Shown here: positions 14,201-27,100 of the stretch, piece after piece
Layout: the number at the start of each line of letters is the position of its first letter
Position numbering within the stretch: the first letter of the stretch is position 1
Origin: Onchocerca volvulus
Taxonomy: Eukaryota > Nematoda > Chromadorea > Rhabditida > Onchocercidae
Assembly (NCBI GenBank): GCA_000499405.2
Contig: HG738138.1
Coordinates: forward strand, 23,713,097 to 23,777,096
DNA: 64,000 nucleotides
Direction: 5' to 3'
The notes under the pieces: generated by a model
What the model saw: only the letters and a program-made list of their open reading frames with translations
What the model was told of the DNA's origin: nothing
Databases searched by the model: none
Position numbers and translations under genes: made by a program

Positions 14201-14945
14201 AAAGAAATTTTTTGGCAAATTTGGATTTTTTTTTTTAGTATAAAAGAAAGCCAATATGTTTGTTCAAAAGATTAAAATTGAATTTTACTACTCTATATTT
14301 TTTTATTTCTTTAACTGGACAATAAATGAGTATATTATCGGAAAATGAAATTTTATGCAAATATTCAAATTTTTACATTGAAGAAGTAAACATTGAAAAA
14401 AAAAAAAAAAATTTGATGACATGAACGAAAAATTGAAATATTTTAAATTTTTGTTTTTGTTTCTTGTTTTTTTTGTTTTTTTTTTTAAATCAATTCTTAT
14501 TTATTATCAGAAAAACATAAATTATCAGTTCATTGATTACTCACTGTAAATTACAATCAAATAGCCATGTATTTTTCAATCTATCGTTTCAATTATAAGA
14601 AAATTTATAAATATGAAAAAAAAAAACTTGAAAAAAATAATTTATGTGAAATAATCAAAACTGTATTTTGAATTGTGATATATTAGAAGGAATAATGTGC
14701 TATTCATTTCATTATCTATTCATCTATTTGAATGATTTAAACTAAATCGAATTCTGAATTGAGCTAAATTACTGAGTTGTTTACATATGATGAATTTTCT
14801 AATGAGACTAAAAATGATTGAAGAAAAAAAAAGCAATTTATCTTCAAACTTTTCCGCTTCGATTGAACAAACAATATTCGCCTGAATAATTTGAGATGGA
14901 AAAAATAATGAATTTGCAAGTATAATTTAGCCTACAAATATGATG

Positions 14946-15012
<67 letters not shown>

Positions 15013-18000
15013 TAATAAATAGTCGATAAATTATTCAAAAATACATAAAAACCGCGGTAAGCTTGATTTATAGGAAAAAAAAGTTGAAAAAGTTGGAATA
15101 ATTAGGGAAAAACTTGATAACAAGAACAGAAAGGTTTTTAACTTCAACATCGAATTTTCCATAATTCTGCAATCAATCATATATAGGGCATTTTTCAATA
15201 TCATATCATTTTTTAAATTATCAATTTATGCAGAAAATATTATAACTATTAAACTTTTTTTTTTAAATTTTCATAATCAGCTATTAAAATTTTCAAACCT
15301 TTTCTGTTAGACTGAATTAACAATACGAAATACAATAAAAAATAGAAAATAACATAATCTGTTGAAAAAATAATTAAGTTTTTTTTCTGAAAAGCTTATT
15401 TACAACGTTATTTATTCAATTTTTAATTATATTGTTACCTGTCACAAAATTTTTAATGCTTTTGTAAGCTATTCGGATTTGGTACTTGATATCCCGATTT
15501 TTAATTCTAAATTAAATTTCAAATAATTTAGTGATTTTATTCTTTCTAAGAGAAAAATTCAATTGTTTTTTAGTTCTTTTAATTAAAAGTAGTTGAATAA
15601 TATAACATATTTCGAAATGACTTGGAATACAATTTGAAATTTAGAAAAAAAAGACCTTAATTTATCAGATGCTGTAATTATAGGCGTTTTAAAGTATAGA
15701 ATTTATCAATTAATAAGTTAAATCAATAAATTCACCAATAAAGTCTGTTTGATTTATAAAATCAAGGATTCATAGAAGATTTAAAAATAACCATTTAAAT
15801 AAACCAACAAATTTCATTTTTAAAAATCATTTTTTCGATTAAATTAAAAAAATCTGAATTTGATATAAAATCAGCGATAAATGTATTAGAAATATAACAA
15901 AATTTGACAAAGATTCGATGACAACTGAAACGATTTATCGATAAAATGAGTAAACTAATGCTAAATGGTAATTAATTCAAAACTTAATTTGATTAAATGT
16001 AACAAAAATAATTAAAATCTTGTAATTCTTTGTCCATAGTATAATATAATTCAAATAAATTGATTGTAGGTCGTAAATAGTGATTCGCTATTGCAATCCG
16101 TCGAAGATCAATTTCAATTTGAATTGGCAACGAAACTTAAATCTATACGAAATATTGATGGTATCGATTATCAATGGCCTAAATTCAAGAATATTGTAAC
16201 GATTGCGGGTGAAACGGTAGGAAAACATACTGCAGGACAAACCAATAGCAATTTGGAAGCTAAAGTAATCAATTTATACGGAATTAATTGCTATTTTAGA
16301 TCATAAAATTCAAATCTTTATGAACCGACTTAAACATTAATCAAATTGTGACAATCAATTATTTTTGTCAACGATAAATAAACTCGTTTATTTTTGCCAA
16401 ACAGAAATCTATATCTTACGATTCGAAGGCTTCTTATAAAACATTTTCTTAATCTAAATTTCTCTGGAGGTCTTTTCCTGTCGAAAATTATTTCGATAAT
16501 TGACAGAGTGATAATCTGCCAGGAAGAGATTAGAATTGATATGATGGATTGAGAAAAAATTCGCAAGTTAAGGAAAATATTCGCAATTCGCAGTTTCTTT
16601 GATTTTTGAAGTTTTTATTGCCATATATTTGATCAAGCGTTGTATCAAAAAATCAATAAAATATTCAATAGATCAATAAAAATTTTCAAATTTGCAAAAA
16701 TTTAAAAGTTTGATTGCTTTAAAAATTATTTTCTGTTGTCAGGGATTCTTTCAAATTTGAAATTTGGAATTGAAAATAAGAATTTCTTTTCATATTTTTT
16801 TTGATGTATAATATTTCATAGCTAAAATAATAATATTTAAAATCAAACATTTATCGTCTTCTTGTTTTGTTCATGTATTTTTAACTTCATGAAATCTATT
16901 GCACAAACATGCAAAAGTATTGATGTGGTACAAAATAAAAGTACCGTAACCTAGTTTAAATTGATATTTACCTCTAAAAAACTTCATGACTTATCTCGGT
17001 CAATTTTCCGAAAATGGCTTTGATCTGTTCCTATCGACAATGTCAATCAACAACTTTGAAATGCAAACGAACGTTCCAACCAATCGGTCATTGCTGCGAA
17101 ATATGCGGTAAATTTGAAAATTCAAATTAATTAAATAATTGAAATAATAATCAAATGAAGATAAGAACTACAGACTCATTTGCTCAAAAATTCAAGAATA
17201 AGTAAAAATCTTGATTTGTAAAATCTAGCGAACAATGCAGTGGTAATTATTTTTTTTCTAATTTTTTCATTTCTTTTTTTCTTTCGTTTTATTTGATAAA
17301 AATGAAATGGTAATTGAAAGGTACGCTTTATTTTTTGAAAATAAATCAATAATCTGGATTAGGAAGATTTGATATTTTCATGAAATGTGAAAAATTGTAG
17401 GATTTCTTGATTTATTTCCTTAAAATTTAGTCATCCGGAAAGTCAATATCACGCGAAATATTTATTGCTTTGGATAATTCAGGAAATTATTTAAAAAATG
17501 TAGTCAGATGTCTCCAAAGAAATTCCGCAGGGATTTAAAATCTCGAAGTTTTCCCTGCGATTATAATCATTTTTCATTGCTGAAATTTCCTGGAAAGAAT
17601 TCCCTATGAGAATTTGAAATCCTGAAATTTACTACTAATATCATTATTTTTACTTATAGGTTCAATGCTTCGTTTTCGTACAACAATCTTCAATTTTGAC
17701 AAATTTCAAAAGCAAGTTGACAGTTATAAACAAGAAAATGAAATCTTGAAGGAAAACGATTTAGATATTGCCATTTTACGCATCGATCATGATGATGATT
17801 CCATGCCACAATATCAGGTAAAATATTAGGTAAAATGAAAAAATGAGAATTTTGCAAGAAAAAAAATGAAAAAAACAAAGAAGTTTATTGCAGGTCAATT
17901 GAGTTATCATAAAATTTCGTTTTCATAGAATTTCTAATTATTGCGATTAATTTATGCATCTTAAAAGACAAAAATATTGAATAATTTTTTTGAGATTACT

Positions 18001-19607
18001 TTTCAAAATTTTGGAAATTTAATTTTGAATAATCTAAGAGTTATTAAGAATAATTTCAACGTTTGAAATTTCCATCTTACAAGTTTCATAATCAAAAAAA
18101 AAAATTGAAATTTTCCATAAATTTTATAACAATTCTTGTCTAAAAATTCGAATGGGATGCATCAGATTTGGGCAATATATGAATCTAAAACTTATCAAAA
18201 AGTAAACAATCAAGTTATAAATCATAATTAAATTAAAACAATTAGTAATTGAGTACTATCCTTTTTTGTATTATCCTTTTAATTTCAATTCCTTCATGAC
18301 AATTTATTTTGAGATTGTTGTTCTTGCACAAGAAGGAGCAAAACGTCCATTTGACGAACAAATCTACTACGGTATATTAAAAGATTTAGCCGGTCTTGTC
18401 CAGAAAAATTTCGGTGAAGTTTGCTAAGTTAAAATTTAAATTACAAAATTCAACGTCAAATTTCAATTATATAGGAATTTCGTACAATTCGTTTTAATTC
18501 AAACAGACAAATCGAGATAAACAGGCTAACGATATTTATCTCGCAAGCATTTTTACAATAATCCACCTATCACTTAATTTATTTGTAATGAATTACATTC
18601 AGAAAATTACTTTTTATTGATGATAATGGTAAAATATAGACTTTATCGATTGATTTCCAAATAAGAATTGCTAATTGATTGGTTTGCAGAAATACCATAT
18701 TCAATGATTGAAACTGAAGAGATAATTTCGAGGAATTTTCAAAGTTCTGTTGAAGGTATTATATTCTTTAGCTTAATTAATATTATTTCATACAATTGAT
18801 TTATTTACTTGTTCAAAATTTTTGCAACTCCTTGTTAAAAAAGTTATTTGTTCGATTCAATCAATTCGATAATTTCAGAATTTATCGCAGAATTATTGAT
18901 TACATTCAGATTTTTCTTTTAATCTAAAATATAATATTGTTATTTCAGGTGATTTTGTATTGATTTTTATTTCATTATTTGCCATCGGTGCAATTGTCAT
19001 TGCAATCATTTTTGCGGTTAAACATGGCTTTATCAGGTAAAAATCACCTAAATCGTATTTTCTTTTAAAAATATATGAAACTAATCGCAATTTCTTTGAA
19101 TCAGAAATGAATTTATTAGACGATTACAACAATTTGAATTTTTAATTAAGAAAAATGTTGAATAAGTAATTCAATTTCAGTTTTCGAAGGTTACCAAGAA
19201 AATCATTTTACGAAGCAGTTCATTGGAGAAGTAGGAAAACTGAAGATGAACTTGAATTGCTACGTAATGATGAAGCTACTTTAACTTTGAATACGATTTC
19301 AAATCATGCTATTCAGGTTATTGAAATTTCGAATTTCAATCACAAATTTTATAAAATTTTCAAAAAAGATAAATATAATTTAATGAAATATGCGAAATTA
19401 TAAAAAAAATTTACAACTTGCTGGAATTTGTGAAAAATTCAATTGGAAACTAAAAAACAGTTTAAAGATTTTCGAATATTTTTGAGAACATTTCTTTTTT
19501 TTTTTTTTTTTTTTCAGAATCCGATGAATTCAGAGTCAGAGCACAGTTCCACTTTTGAAAATATCGCATTCAGTGATAAAATAATCGATGAAATTAAAGA
19601 AAAATAA
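11283..19607 (+). CDS. AMN: Amnionless-like type I membrane protein
   Basis: Exons: 11283-11601, 11933-12051, 12271-12357, 16070-16216, 17011-17107, 17660-17817, 18314-18413, 18690-18755, 18949-19036, 19181-19316, 19518-19607; 468 aa, close to vertebrate Amnionless. In order: signal peptide (about residues 1-25, Leu-rich); an N-terminal domain with the family pattern NAENWENNIGPCENDHIHF and later a SNWIVSNDRIQWQPALHVLQVP block; a Cys module (ALICSYRQCQ...PIGHCCEICG); a juxtamembrane region; one hydrophobic span in exon 18949-19036 followed by basic residues; and a cytoplasmic tail with FENIAF, resembling the FxNPxF endocytic signal. Amnionless anchors cubilin at the cell surface and directs its endocytosis, so an uptake role is inferred. 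Exon 17011-17107 has no AG acceptor (TTTTCCG instead), and the CxCGN stretch before the Cys module in vertebrates was not found. A sequence error, a missed exon or decay could explain this. Confidence 0.82.
12358..16069 (+). other. Large Amnionless intron
   Basis: A 3.7-kb intron of A/T-rich sequence between coding exons of the Amnionless-like gene. Apart from the TAA microsatellite and homopolymer runs, I see no exon, RNA gene or transposon in it. Confidence 0.7.
14947..15009. repeat. (TAA)21 microsatellite
   Basis: Twenty-one uninterrupted TAA units in the Amnionless intron 12358-16069, followed by a few imperfect units. The poly-Tyr open frame on the opposite strand is a product of this repeat and not a gene. 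Confidence 0.95.
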
Positions 19608-21134
19608 AGCTGAAAATTTAAGAATTTTGTTTTTACGCTCTTCGTACTTTTAAATTTTTACGCTTCTTTTCCCTGAGGAAACATAAACAACTTATTCTTT
19701 CATCTTAGTTCTTGCTAGCAGCAAAATTGCACTTCGAAAATTTGTCAGAAATTTTTCAACACTTCGAACAAAACATCGATGAGTAATAATCAAAATTAAA
19801 TTTTCTGATAAAAACTATTTTGTCTGCCTACAAATTCCGTAGTAACCAAAGATTAATTTGATTTTGTTTTGAATTATATTTTGCAGAAATATTACTAGGC
19901 CATGAGCTATGAGTCCTATCTTCCATTGTCAATACGTAAAAACCTAAGTGTCATCATAATAGATGATTCTATGAAGTTTAATGTTTGCATGAAAACTTAG
20001 AAGAAAAATGTAAATATCACTTTCATTAAAATTGAACACTCAAATATGATAGAATTAGTTATTTCTTAAAATTTCAGCAAAATTTTAGTAAAAAATAAAA
20101 ATAGAAGTAATTGTAATTAGTAAAATATAAACATTCATTTATATCCAATTCTTTGGAAAATATAAAGGATTTTGCTTTGCAAATAACTTATTACATTAAT
20201 GTAAACTTTCATTTGTATTAAATAAATCACTGAACGGAAATAAACCCGTATTCTGGAACAAAAATATTCATTGAATTTTTTCATTTTCATTACAAAAATT
20301 CAAAGAGAAATCAAACAAGAAGTATTTTATAATTTTTATTCGACTTCCTTAGAAAATTTTGATCAATTTTGCAAAAAAAAAAAAGTTGAGAAATTTAATT
20401 TCATTCAAGTAGAATTATCCGAGAAAATCTTTTTTATGCAAATTTTCAAGTGGTGAGAGCTTAAAAAATGCGGCAAAAATTGATTTTAAATTAAGAGATG
20501 AGCGAAATTCCGAAAAAATTATTCATAAATAAGACAGATTTTTTAAATTTTCAAATCTTTCCCTTAGATTTTCTCAAGAATGAATGCAAAAAAATTTCCA
20601 CTCCTCATGTTTTTTGTTAAATCAACAAAGTTTAATGAATCGATGAAATTTAAAATGAGAAAAAAGAAGTATAGAAAATAAGACACCATTATATGAAGCA
20701 AAGAGATAATAAAGATGAAAGAAATTCAGTGAAAAGATAGAATTATCGATAAAATATGAGAATTTGTTTGAAATATTTCTCACTGACAAACTTTTCCAAT
20801 TCAAAAGAAAGTGCCGAAAAATAATTCAAAATTCAAAGAGAGAAAGTTTAACTTTCTTTCTTCTACTCTCTCCATTGTGAGAACAACAATTTGAACTATT
20901 TATAAACAGTATCTCCAAGTTTCCAATTTTTGAACATCACAAGAAGTTTACATTCATATATTTCGATCGATCTTGCGATTGAATTGATTATGATTACATT
21001 TATTTGATTGATTTTTGCATTCAATTCTTTTTCCTTCATTATTGCCTTTCTTAGCCAGTTACTTCATTTGATACGTCAAATACGTTATGTTCACGTATAG
21101 ATACGTGGGTATAACATTTGTTAAAACTAATAAT
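19608..21134. other. Convergent intergenic region
   Basis: This region separates the stop of the Amnionless-like gene (+) from the stop of the second synaptotagmin-like gene (-), so it holds both 3' UTRs. AATAAA-type signals occur, for example near 20218. No coding segment is recognisable. A cluster of ACGT cores sits at its right end. Confidence 0.6.
21073..21106. promoter_or_regulatory. Four ACGT cores spaced about 10 bp
   Basis: ACGT occurs at 21073, 21082, 21093 and 21103 in otherwise A/T-rich sequence, just 3' of the minus-strand gene's stop codon. ACGT is the core bound by many bZIP and bHLH factors, and the spacing places the cores on one face of the helix. Function is unknown. Confidence 0.3.
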
Positions 21135-24100
21135 TTATTTCTTCGCTTTTGGAACTTTCCGATACTCTTCAGGTACCTCATCTAGGATACTATACCATGT
21201 ACCAACTGGTTGACGATCCTGAAACGAAGCAAACAACAATAAAATTCTAACAAAGATTTTAAACTGATAAGAATTATCATTCAAACTTCGATTATTTTTA
21301 GTACATTTATAATTTTATCAAAATATGAGGATAGGATATGAACATTTTATCTTATATTTCGTGATTTATAACTTTTGTTCGAATTTTTTTAAACAAAACT
21401 TTTATTCGAATACTTCTATATTTTCAATAAAATAATTCAATTAGAAATGAATGTTAGCAAGGTAATTTCTGGAATATTTCTTATTCATAAGAAAACTTTG
21501 GAATTTCAACTCGAAAAAAGTTATATCATCAAATTATTGATGAAAAAAGAGAGAAGTTAAATTTCATACCGTTTCATCGCAAAGTGTTAAATCTCTAAAA
21601 CAATCCATCCAATGTTTTCTACCTTCCGGCATTGGACTGCTATTACCAATAATACAACAACCGAGCAAATCATCATGACCGATCCTACAAAGTTTATCAG
21701 TGATAAATAAGCACATTTTTGCTAATAGAATTTTTAGAAAAAAATGGTTTAGACTATACTTAAATGATTAAAATTCACATAAATCAGGAATAAGATAACA
21801 TAAGCAATTAATAACATCGATAAATAGCAAGAAGTTTTTGAACTAACTCTTACCTATCCCAATCCATTACACGAACTAACAAAGTAGTCCCTTCAATTTC
21901 ATTCAAAGGAAGGTCAAATTCGAGAGATTCATGGTATACGGGATTTAGATTAGATCGTTTGATCGACGTTTTACGTGCTTTCACGCGTCGTCGTTGATAA
22001 ATTTGTTCGATTTTAACATATGGATCTGAAAGAGAAAATTATAGCATTCTTTCTTTCTTTCTAGGGAATGATTTTTCTAATTTTATGTTGAAATTGGTAT
22101 TTTTCTTATCAGTTTAAATCATATTGACAAATGATTAGAACTTACTTTAATCTTAATATTATTATGGTATTACTTTTTGAGAATTTTATTGAATATTAAC
22201 AAACTTACCTGATGCACCCGTAATATCCATCGGTCTTAAATTGTATGCTTTTGAAACTGTAACAGAAAGTTTTCGATTAGCCACAGAATATGACAAATAT
22301 AGCAATAAGTCACCGAAATTATCTTTACCCTAAAAAAAAGAATATCATGGACAAAAAATAAACAATAATTGATGTTTATTTCGATAAATTTTTTTTTTTT
22401 AAATAAAAAAATTCTGACTGAAAAAGATAATTGGTGTATCTGATTATAGTAAGTAATTTTCTATTATAAGTGATTCAGGAAACTAACCGGAGTACTGATA
22501 ATTTGCATAGTATGTTCAGTCCATGAGCCCAATTCTGATTTCTCGAACAAATCACGCATGATTACGTTACCGACGAGACCATGTCGTGTGAAACGAACAA
22601 AATTATATACAGTAAACTGCAAAAATTCATGGAAAAGTTCGAAAATTCTTAAAAGTTTCAAAAAATTGCAATTTTTAGAGACTTAATTAGCATAAAAATG
22701 AATACAGCAAGAAGGATGAACTATAAATTCTAGAAAGACCAGAAGTATGATTCAATAAATGATAAATTTTGTTTTTTATTTCTCCTTATTGCAAAATGCT
22801 ATTACTTTACCAGCATGGCTACAGACAAAACAAAGTTAGTAAATTGAATAGAAATACAGGAAATATATTTAAACGTGAAATGAATCACGTAACTTTTCAA
22901 GCTTAAGTTATTTTTTCAGTTATCTTAAGTTTCTTTTAAATTTGTCTCTAATCTCTTAGTTTATGATGTTATTAACGGATAGATTACTCACTAAAATTAA
23001 TTTTGATCGAATAAATTTGAAATATAGGATAGAAAAACAAACTTTTCATCAATTAAATTTGTAATACTTTCAGAACTTACTTGTAACATTCTGCTTGGCA
23101 AATTAGCATAACTGACATCAAAGGAAAACATTTCATTACATTCAGAATTGCCAGAATTCTTGAAAATACGAGTTTTATATTGATTCCGCCTTTCGGGTAA
23201 CAGACATAATTTCACGTATGGTTCCGAATTCTGAATTTTTACAGTAATCAATATGAAAATAATTTTAGATCAAAGAAAAGATTTTAGGTTCGAATAATAT
23301 TTACTTTTAATTTCTGCTAAAATTTTAAAATTTTAGAACCAATTTAATTCGAAAAAAGAAAAATAAATCGATCAAATCTTACTTCAGCAGGTATATCATT
23401 TGCTCGAATAACATGAACCATCAATACACGATGAATGAAATCATAACGAAGCGAAAATGTCAATGTGCCTGTAACACAGCAAGCATCGGAAGATTTTTTA
23501 TAGATTCCAAATTCATAGGGTTGTGCGGCACATCCATCAGATTCCTGAAATCTGCAATTTCAGTTATCGCAGAAATCAGATTCTTGAAATCTGCAATTTC
23601 AGTTATTGCAAAAATCAAATTCTTGAAATCTGCAATTTCAGTATCACAGAATCAATCATCTATCTTTTACAGGATTACTTTCAAGACCAAAAATTCAGAC
23701 AAATATGACCTGTGCAAATAAATAAAAGCATAGTAGATGACCTGAATATTATCAACTTGTTCGTTATCAGTGATTGTTGAAGGACCATTGGATTTAGAAT
23801 CTATCATATTATGCCAGTATGAATTAACGCTTGAAATACGACTAAGTAATGCTTTCTTGCGTGAACTGGAAGAAATAAATAGAATTATAAAGATAGTAAA
23901 TGTATCAAATAACTTTTGTAAATTTTTGAATTAAATTTTCAATTTTTTATTTGATAACAAAAATCGATCGATCAAGAAGAAATAATTTGTTTTGTTTCAT
24001 TTTTTTTAGAAGAAAACAACATTTGACAACAGAAAACATTTCCTTATACAAAGTACGCAAATTACTGCAATTAATTTTTTTTTCTAATCCAAATTAAACA

Positions 24101-27100
24101 GATATATTTAATAGTTTTTTTTCTTAGAATAAACAGCAAAACTAAAGATCAAACATCAAAAATGAAATAATAATAATTAAAATGAAATAAATAAATATTA
24201 TGATAATGAAAAAATGAATAAATATAAGAGCAAACTTGATATTCTCAACTTATAATTGCATTAAAGAAAAGTCAATTTCAAAATATTGCAATTAGAAAAA
24301 CAATTGAAAAAATTTTTCAAATATTGAATTCGCAAGAGAAATCAAACATTTTCAAATTCAAATAAAACCTGATAACTGATAATTCATGAATCGTTTGATC
24401 TTTCCCATTTTTCTCTCTAATATCTGATACTATTTTAGCCTTTTAATAGCTTGTGATACATGAATACTTAAAGAAAATTTTTCATATTATTCAAAAATTC
24501 AATGTTGCTCATTATAATTAGTAATTAACTCTAAAAGATTTGCAAATAATTAATACTAATTTGGTGTACAATTGATTTGAGAAGCAATAATTTATTTTAA
24601 GTTTAAAATTTTGAACAAATATTCATTGTTGTTGTGAAAATTTTTAGAAAAATTATTTAAAAAAAAAAAAAAAAAAAGCGCTTTTCTTGTTGAAACGAAA
24701 AAAAGAATAAAAAAGTTTTGCTTAAATTCTAGTTAGAAGAAAACAACATTTTATAACAGAAAATGATAAAATTATAGGAAAAATTAATGTATTCCAGAAA
24801 TGACAGCTTAATAAATTGCAGGATTAAAAAGAACAAAATAGTTGATTTAAATTTAAATCGAACTTATAAAAGCTTCTTTTTTTTTTCAGCTTATATTTTA
24901 CATCTTTAATTGCTAGCATTTTTACATTTTCATGAACACTTCAATAAAAGAACATGAAAATTTGAGCAATATATACTTATCAACAATCATCATTTTTGAC
25001 TGATAATTTCAACAAAAACTAAATTTGATAAGTTGTAAATCACTTCGCATTGAACAAATTATTTTCAAGCACAATCCAACCAATTTATTTAAGCCTTAGC
25101 TTGGCTTATTTCTATCTTTGATAACAATATGAATATAAAATTAAATTTTAGGAGAAATTTTTGAATTTATAAAAATTTAAACAAACTTTTTTGGAGAAAA
25201 CAACGATTCGTCGTGTTGCATATCAATCAATGCTGAATGTTGTTGTTGTTGATAGAAATCATGCATTTCTGCAACACCACTTTATGCGTTAAATAGATCA
25301 AAAATATCGTTTTTACAATATCAAAAATACTATTTATTGATAATTTTTTACTTAACTGATAAGCTTAGTGATAGCTAGTGATAAGGCATAATACATATTG
25401 TTCATATTGCCTTAAAATAATTGTAGTTTTACATGAATATAAGCATAAACAAAATTATGTATAGCAATCAAAGATCATTATCAGTAATTATTATGCATAA
25501 ATAAATAGCAAACATTTATTTTATACATCGATTGAAACTCAAGAATTATGGATTAAATACAATATAATCTATAGATAAAGATGTGATTTGTAAAATTTGA
25601 ATTTTAATGACAATTTCGAATTTTAGAAATAGTAAATTTACGTGAAAAAACATAATTATTAAAAAAGAAGAAGAAATTTTGTTTTTCTTTCGAAATCAAA
25701 AATAAATTTTTGTCAATCAAAAATACACTTTTTTAGTTTGAATGCGATTTAAGACATTGAAAAGGAAGCTAAAATGATAGTTCAGATATCGAATGTAGTA
25801 GATTCTTTTCAAATTTCATCTTTTGAACAAAAGAAGATGAAAAAATTCATGTATTTGAGCTTTGGAAAAATTCTTATCCTTCTTCGCAATCTATTAAAAT
25901 TAAAAAATTAAAATTGATTGCTTAATTTACATTGCATTTTATAAAACAGAATTAGAAGACAACTATTAAAATTGATAAATTTGTGCTTGTTCTTTTATTG
26001 ATTTTTGTTAGCTATTTTGTGAAACACTTATTCTTCTCTTCATATTTTATTATTAGATTAAATATTATTAATCAGAAATGAATATTATAATTAAAATGTG
26101 TTTTATGATATGCGATTTCAAGAAACTTATTGATTTTTTAAAGTTGCAATAGAATTTAAAAGTCAAGAAAAAAAGAACTAATAATAGGAAAAGGAATAAA
26201 ATTAGTAGAAATATGCATGATCATATTAAAATCATTAAGATTGTCCTATTATCACTGAATTATCTCTGATAACGAGTGGAAATTAAATGCAATCATATCA
26301 GATTGTTTTGTCCTTATGAGAGGAATTGATCAAAGTATCAATAATATTTTCAAAATTTCCAACTCTACACATCAAAAAAATACCATGGCTATAGGAGTGA
26401 TATAAAACTAAGAAATAAATAATCCAATCTTAAAAATAAAAATTTTTAATTTTTGAAAAAAGTAATGATTCTTTGTTTATCAGAAATTAAAAAGATGACT
26501 GTTTATCATAAAGATATGGATGTGGATATCTTAAAGGTATGGATGATAGAGATTTTAAATTATTTCAGTAAACTTGAAAAAGATTGAAGTTTAAAATTTC
26601 ATATGATATGAAGATTCGCTCTTAATCATTTCACTACTGATTTGCAGGAAATCAAAAATTAGATTCGCAGAAATTCGCAAAAAATCAAAAATTAGCAAAA
26701 GTCACATCACCGAATTTTCACTTTACTAGGACTGAAATTAAAAGCTATTAAAGCAAGAAGGTCATTACATAACTACATTAGCCATAATCGGATAAAAAAT
26801 GGAAAATCGCAAATATTGGAAATCCAAAAATATTTCCGAGAAAAATTACAGAAAAAAAATTTAAGTACGCAAAGCATTTAGATGATAACAGTTTTCTTTT
26901 ATTTCGTGAAAATCAACGAGTAATATGAATTTTGATAAATGTCGCAAGAATTGAATTTTAAATTGCATCCTATTTCAATTGAAAAGTCAAAAAAAAAAAA
27001 AAAAGAAATTACAATTTCTTCTCGAATAGTCAAAATTATTTCCGGAATTCGTTTTTGATCCATGGCTTAATAAAACTAGCCAATTCTTTTTTTTTTTTTT

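Noticed and set aside
14844..15038. Minus-strand frame coding a poly-tyrosine run
   Set aside because: Produced entirely by the (TAA)21 microsatellite in an intron.
16217..16306. Read-through of Amnionless exon 4 to the stop at 16306, or use of the donor at 16263
   Set aside because: The donor at 16217 keeps the phase needed by the next exon; the 16263 donor adds 46 nt and breaks it.
23413..23721. Plus-strand 102-codon frame with an internal repeat
   Set aside because: It lies antisense to a confirmed synaptotagmin exon and the 39-bp tandem repeat; the repeated peptide follows from the DNA repeat.
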